A stretch of 64,000 nucleotides of DNA from Anthopleura xanthogrammica (lineage: Eukaryota; Cnidaria; Anthozoa; Actiniaria; Actiniidae), in NCBI GenBank assembly GCA_964019055.1, contig OZ025211.1, forward strand, positions 10,695,900 to 10,759,899, written 5' to 3'. Position numbers and translations under genes: made by a program. The stretch's first letter is position 1. The number at the start of each line of letters is the position of its first letter. This document shows positions 60,356-64,000 of the stretch, piece by piece. The notes under the pieces are model-generated. The model was given only the letters and a program-made list of their open reading frames with translations, had not been told where the DNA came from and did no database searches.

Positions 60356-62032
60356 TTTTTTTTTACACTGAGAGTCATTACAATTAAACCTTGCTACTAC
60401 CCGAGGCAAACCAAAAAAGCAGTCAGGAACGCAGTTAGGATCCTCATTCGGGATCGCAGTTAGAATCGCAGTTTGGATATTAACTTTATAATAACTTTAA
60501 GCCTTTTGTGCAAGTTTATTTAGTATTTGAAAGCCGACGAAGAGGACTTTATTTCGTATTATTTCGTTTACTTCGTATTCCTGCTTCATCAAATGTGATA
60601 AAAAAGAAAACCTTCAATGAATTGAGTCAGAGACTGTGAACACTGCTGCTGCAAATAAATTAGCATTCGAGCAAGTAAGCAAGGGTCAGAGAGAAACAAG
60701 TGTCTAAACGTTCACTTAAGCCTTAATCGGATTCACTTACTGATGCCTTATAAAAATCACACACGCATGCACACACACAATCATGCACTTATAGATGTAT
60801 CAGAAACAAAGCCCACTAAGTATGAACGTGTCTTATGCTGCCTTTTACTGTGAGACGATTCTTTTGTAGAATTTAGAGGATCCAGATAGAGGATGATCTT
60901 AACTGCGATCTAGACTGCACAAATAGCTAAAATACTAGTAATAAGCTGTTAGTGTTTATTAGGTGCGGTTATAATCCATTAATTTTAATTTGGTAAATCA
61001 GTACTTAGTGCCCAAACGGTTATTGGAATGACTCAATCTTTACTAACTGTACTATAGAAAATAATTTAGAAAAACATAACTTTAGAGCACTTTTGATCGC
61101 TTTACTGCAGTAAAACAACTTTTCATATAACAATTTATTATCTACTGGACTACTACGGTTTTCATAACTACTTGCAGCTGATTAATACAAAAGTTAGGAC
61201 AGTCGATCGGCAATAGAAGGTTGAATTATAAATAATGCTTTTGCTTTGATTGTCAAAAGACAACTTTTATATTTTGTAGTATATTGTTAGATTTGACAGT
61301 CAACTTGGTTGGCAAATCATTTGGTGTAAAAAGTGCACACAGTTTCAGCTAATTCTTAAAAAAATTCCTTTATGCCTTACAATGTATTTATAATCTCATT
61401 TTTATGTATTTTTATATTATACTGAACCACTGTTCGTGAAGCCAGCGGGCATTGAACGTTTTTTGTCTTGAGACGTTCTAACTAAGCACTTTATATTCTA
61501 CACCACTGAATCATGTTTCTTTCCTTATGAAAGAATGGAAAAACAAAGCTAACGACGACGGCTTAAAGAGATTGGTTAAAGAGATTAAAGAGGTTGCCCA
61601 ATCTTTCCTAGATCTCAGATCATCTGGTTGATCCAGTGGTGACCACATTAACAATACATTATGATATAATAATAAGGGTCTTATGTTCTTCTAGAGAGAA
61701 AAGGCGCATTAGCAACATAATACCACGACATAAAAGTAACTTAATGTTTCCTCTTAAATAAAAACATCACTCTATACTTTTGTCTCTATTTTTTTGTCAT
61801 GATCTTATTAAACCACCTCCCAGTTGGATCACCTGCTTGTTCACCGGTCTGTGGTGCTGGAGATCGTGGCTTTAAACCCTCCGCGGTCAGACTCACACTC
61901 AGGGTCCTAAAATATGTGAGTGCTGCGTTTTATCTTATATATGCAAATAGAGGTCGCCGTTACTTGAGTAGCAAGAGGCGCTAAACTAAATACACGCTTA
62001 TCAGGGGCATATGTTACGTGTCACCCTCTCTA

Positions 62033-62162
62033 AATATCATCATCATCATCATCATCATCGTCATCATCATCATCATCGTCGTCGTCGTCGTCGTCGTCAT
62101 CATCATTATTATTATGGTATCTTTATTTTCTTTCCTCTGTCGTTTTCAATTACAATAACATT

Positions 62163-62203
<41 letters not shown>

Positions 62204-62289
62204 TATCATTATCATTATCATTATCATTATCATTGTTATTATCATCATTATCATTATCATTATTATCATTATCATTATCATTATCATCA
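62033..62289. repeat. compound ATC/GTC/ATT microsatellite (unit 2)
   Basis: Same tract as at 58516-58772, with identical unit numbers as far as could be compared. Confidence 0.93.
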
Positions 62290-62721
62290 TATTTGTTCGG
62301 TAATGCAATTTGAGGCATTCATCGTTAGTGTCCAAGTACTGACGTTTTCAGTTGCTTCCCTGGGGATCTTGCGACTTTTCAACTTCGATGCGCACCCTAT
62401 TATCGATCTTGAGACAGTTTCCCGCAGTACGTTTTTGAGAATATAACGAAAACAGAACAAAGATTTTGTTTAAATTGAGATATATGATTCGTATTCGTTT
62501 TCGCGCTACTTCTGTCTAAGTACAAAGTTTGTCCTCGAAATGTTGTGACCGAGGGGGACTAGGGAGAGTTTACCCAAAAAATATATTGAAAAGGCGGTCA
62601 TTTCTTTCTAAATTCATACAAAAGTTTCCTAAAAATGCTTAATAATCTTCGTTTGATGGTTTCCTTGTTGTTGTTTCGGTTTGTTTTCTTTATCTTATGT
62701 ATTTTTAAAAGATCTTTTCAT

Positions 62722-62812
62722 CAGCCGGCCGCCATCTTGAATTCGTAGTAATAGCCAATGTGCGCGAGCTCGCGCTGGCTAAAATCATGCGCAGTAGAGC
62801 GTGCGCAATGCA
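62722..62812 (+). promoter_or_regulatory. CpG-rich promoter-like block (unit 2)
   Basis: Second copy of the YY1/NRF1-type motif cluster, about 900 bp before the intact gene D exon. This copy is the one that could drive gene D. Confidence 0.5.
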
Positions 62813-63078
62813 AAACTACGGAACTACATTAAAAGTACCCCCGTAAATTGAAGGGAACGAGCAGAAGTAAAGCAAAACCCAATTTCTAGAAGCATCTCAA
62901 ATCAAACAACTTTGGATCACGATGGGTAGTTAACAAGTGATCTCAGCAATAAATTGAAATGTATACATTAAAGCCAAAAAGTCGTTTTTGTTTATTGATC
63001 GAATTGAAATCAGGGCTATAATAATAAGCTTTATTAATCTACCTTAAATAAAATATATAAGGAATATATATATATATA

Positions 63079-63114
<36 letters not shown>

Positions 63115-63698
63115 CCATGTGGTACAGGAATATCCCCTCAGATAAAATGAAATGAATTGAAATAAAAGACAAGAAAAGAATAGAGAGCGAAAAGAGAAAT
63201 AGAGGAAAAAGAAAAAGACAAGATACCAGAGTTGATCGCCTTCACCGAAAGGAATTATGGGTCACTATTTTTGGTTAGCATTTTTCAAGCAATTACCGAG
63301 TATACAATGTAGACTTTTCTTGTCGATTGAAGTAAAATTCAGCCTTGAGTTCGACTAGCGTTTACGATTAATCTAAAGAAGGAAGAACTCGTATTTCATA
63401 AATTCTCTTGGCAGAATAATGGGAAATGCTAATCAAAATACCATGTCGAATCCTCAGTTTTGATTGGTTGACCTTGAGTTTGCTCTGAAGGTACTGATGT
63501 ATAAAGATTACCAATGATGAAAGGAAATACATGCTGTTCTCAATGTGTGTGCATGAATTTGTACTGTTTTCTTCAATAAGCTCGCCCTATGTATACAGTT
63601 CCAGCATCGAAAGTTTATGAGATTCTACTATTGGAAAAAGGTGTGTCCATATGGATACTCTATTGACATTTTTGCTAACAAAAGAGTATATCTCAGAC

Positions 63699-63768
63699 AT
63701 GGGGACGCCTCAAGCTCTAACGCTGGAGTTTAGAAGAATATTCTTGGTATTGATTTTCCTTGTGAAAG
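63699..63768 (+). CDS. gene D: first coding exon with signal peptide (gene continues off the right edge)
   Basis: MGTPQALTLEF is followed by RRIFLVLIFLVKG, a basic then hydrophobic segment typical of a signal peptide. The exon ends AAAG with donor GTAACT at 63769 in phase 1, the phase most used by secreted modular proteins of this kind. The protein cannot be identified from this exon. Position next to the A-B-C array makes a further family member possible. Confidence 0.55.
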
Positions 63769-64000
63769 GTAACTACAATATTTTCTTATCCTTTGCGAAA
63801 AAAAACAAAAAACATCTATCATGCGTGAAATACCGTTTACGATAAATATTATAAATGTAATAGTAACGAATATTTTGATCGGAAGACGAAAGTAATTGTT
63901 CTTTCTTTCTTCGTTACTTTTTGTCTGTTTCTAAAGCCAAACTTTGTCCCCTAAAAAGTCAATTTTGATCCGTATCTTCAAGTTTTAGTAAGATATTTTG

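Larger units (their letters stand above)
60212..63728. repeat. 3,517-bp tandem duplication, unit 2
   Basis: Second copy of 56695-60211, offset exactly 3,517 bp, with no difference found by eye, even in the microsatellites. After 63728 the sequence continues into the complete gene D exon. Confidence 0.95.

Overview
This is a window of animal nuclear DNA. It has spliced genes with short GT-AG introns, an AT-rich background, long microsatellites, decayed non-LTR retrotransposons and many short inverted-repeat elements. Extracellular domain families dominate the coding content (SRCR, MAM, C-type lectin, PSI, EGF, VWD, cadherin). The retroelement fragments and some palindromes resemble repeats I associate with cnidarian, particularly anthozoan, genomes. 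That host assignment is an inference from style and not a species call. No bacterial genes, CRISPR arrays or clear rRNA/tRNA genes were seen.

The central feature is a giant plus-strand gene, called gene C here, from 24162 to 56838. I could chain 41 coding exons whose splice phases all agree and whose summed length (14,505 nt) is divisible by three, giving about 4,834 residues. In order it encodes: a signal peptide; three modules, two with an SRCR domain and beta-helix repeats and one with an SRCR domain only, set around a CUB-like segment; a MAM domain; a third beta-helix block; a C-type lectin domain; two EGFs and a PSI domain; a repeat region with a furin-type RRAKR site; an unrecognised beta-rich region; a VWD domain; about ten EGFs; two cadherin repeats; one transmembrane helix; and a short tail. 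The N-terminal half matches the layout of insect Bark beetle/Anakonda (tricellular junction protein). The C-terminal half looks like a VWD-EGF-cadherin receptor.

Upstream lie two paralogous 3' ends. Gene A (597-9548) is the C-terminal part of a second such gene whose N-terminus is off the left edge. Gene B (10856-12950) is a shortened copy of the 3' part of A and is still open in frame. All three end in the same small tail exon. The last intron of A holds 259 perfect TATTG units.

Between B and C (about 13.3-24.1 kb) are two retrotransposon relics in opposite orientation and a roughly 4.3-4.7 kb segmental duplication. Its second copy runs straight into the first coding exon of C, so the presumed promoter region of C has a nearby twin. 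The right end (56695-63728) is a perfect-looking 3,517-bp tandem duplication. It spans the last exon of C, the intergenic region with a CpG-rich promoter-like block, and the start of a signal-peptide exon of a further gene D (63699 onward).

The likely common theme is a tandem family of very large, junction- or adhesion-type cell-surface proteins being reshaped by duplication, exon loss, microsatellite growth and inverted-repeat element insertion.
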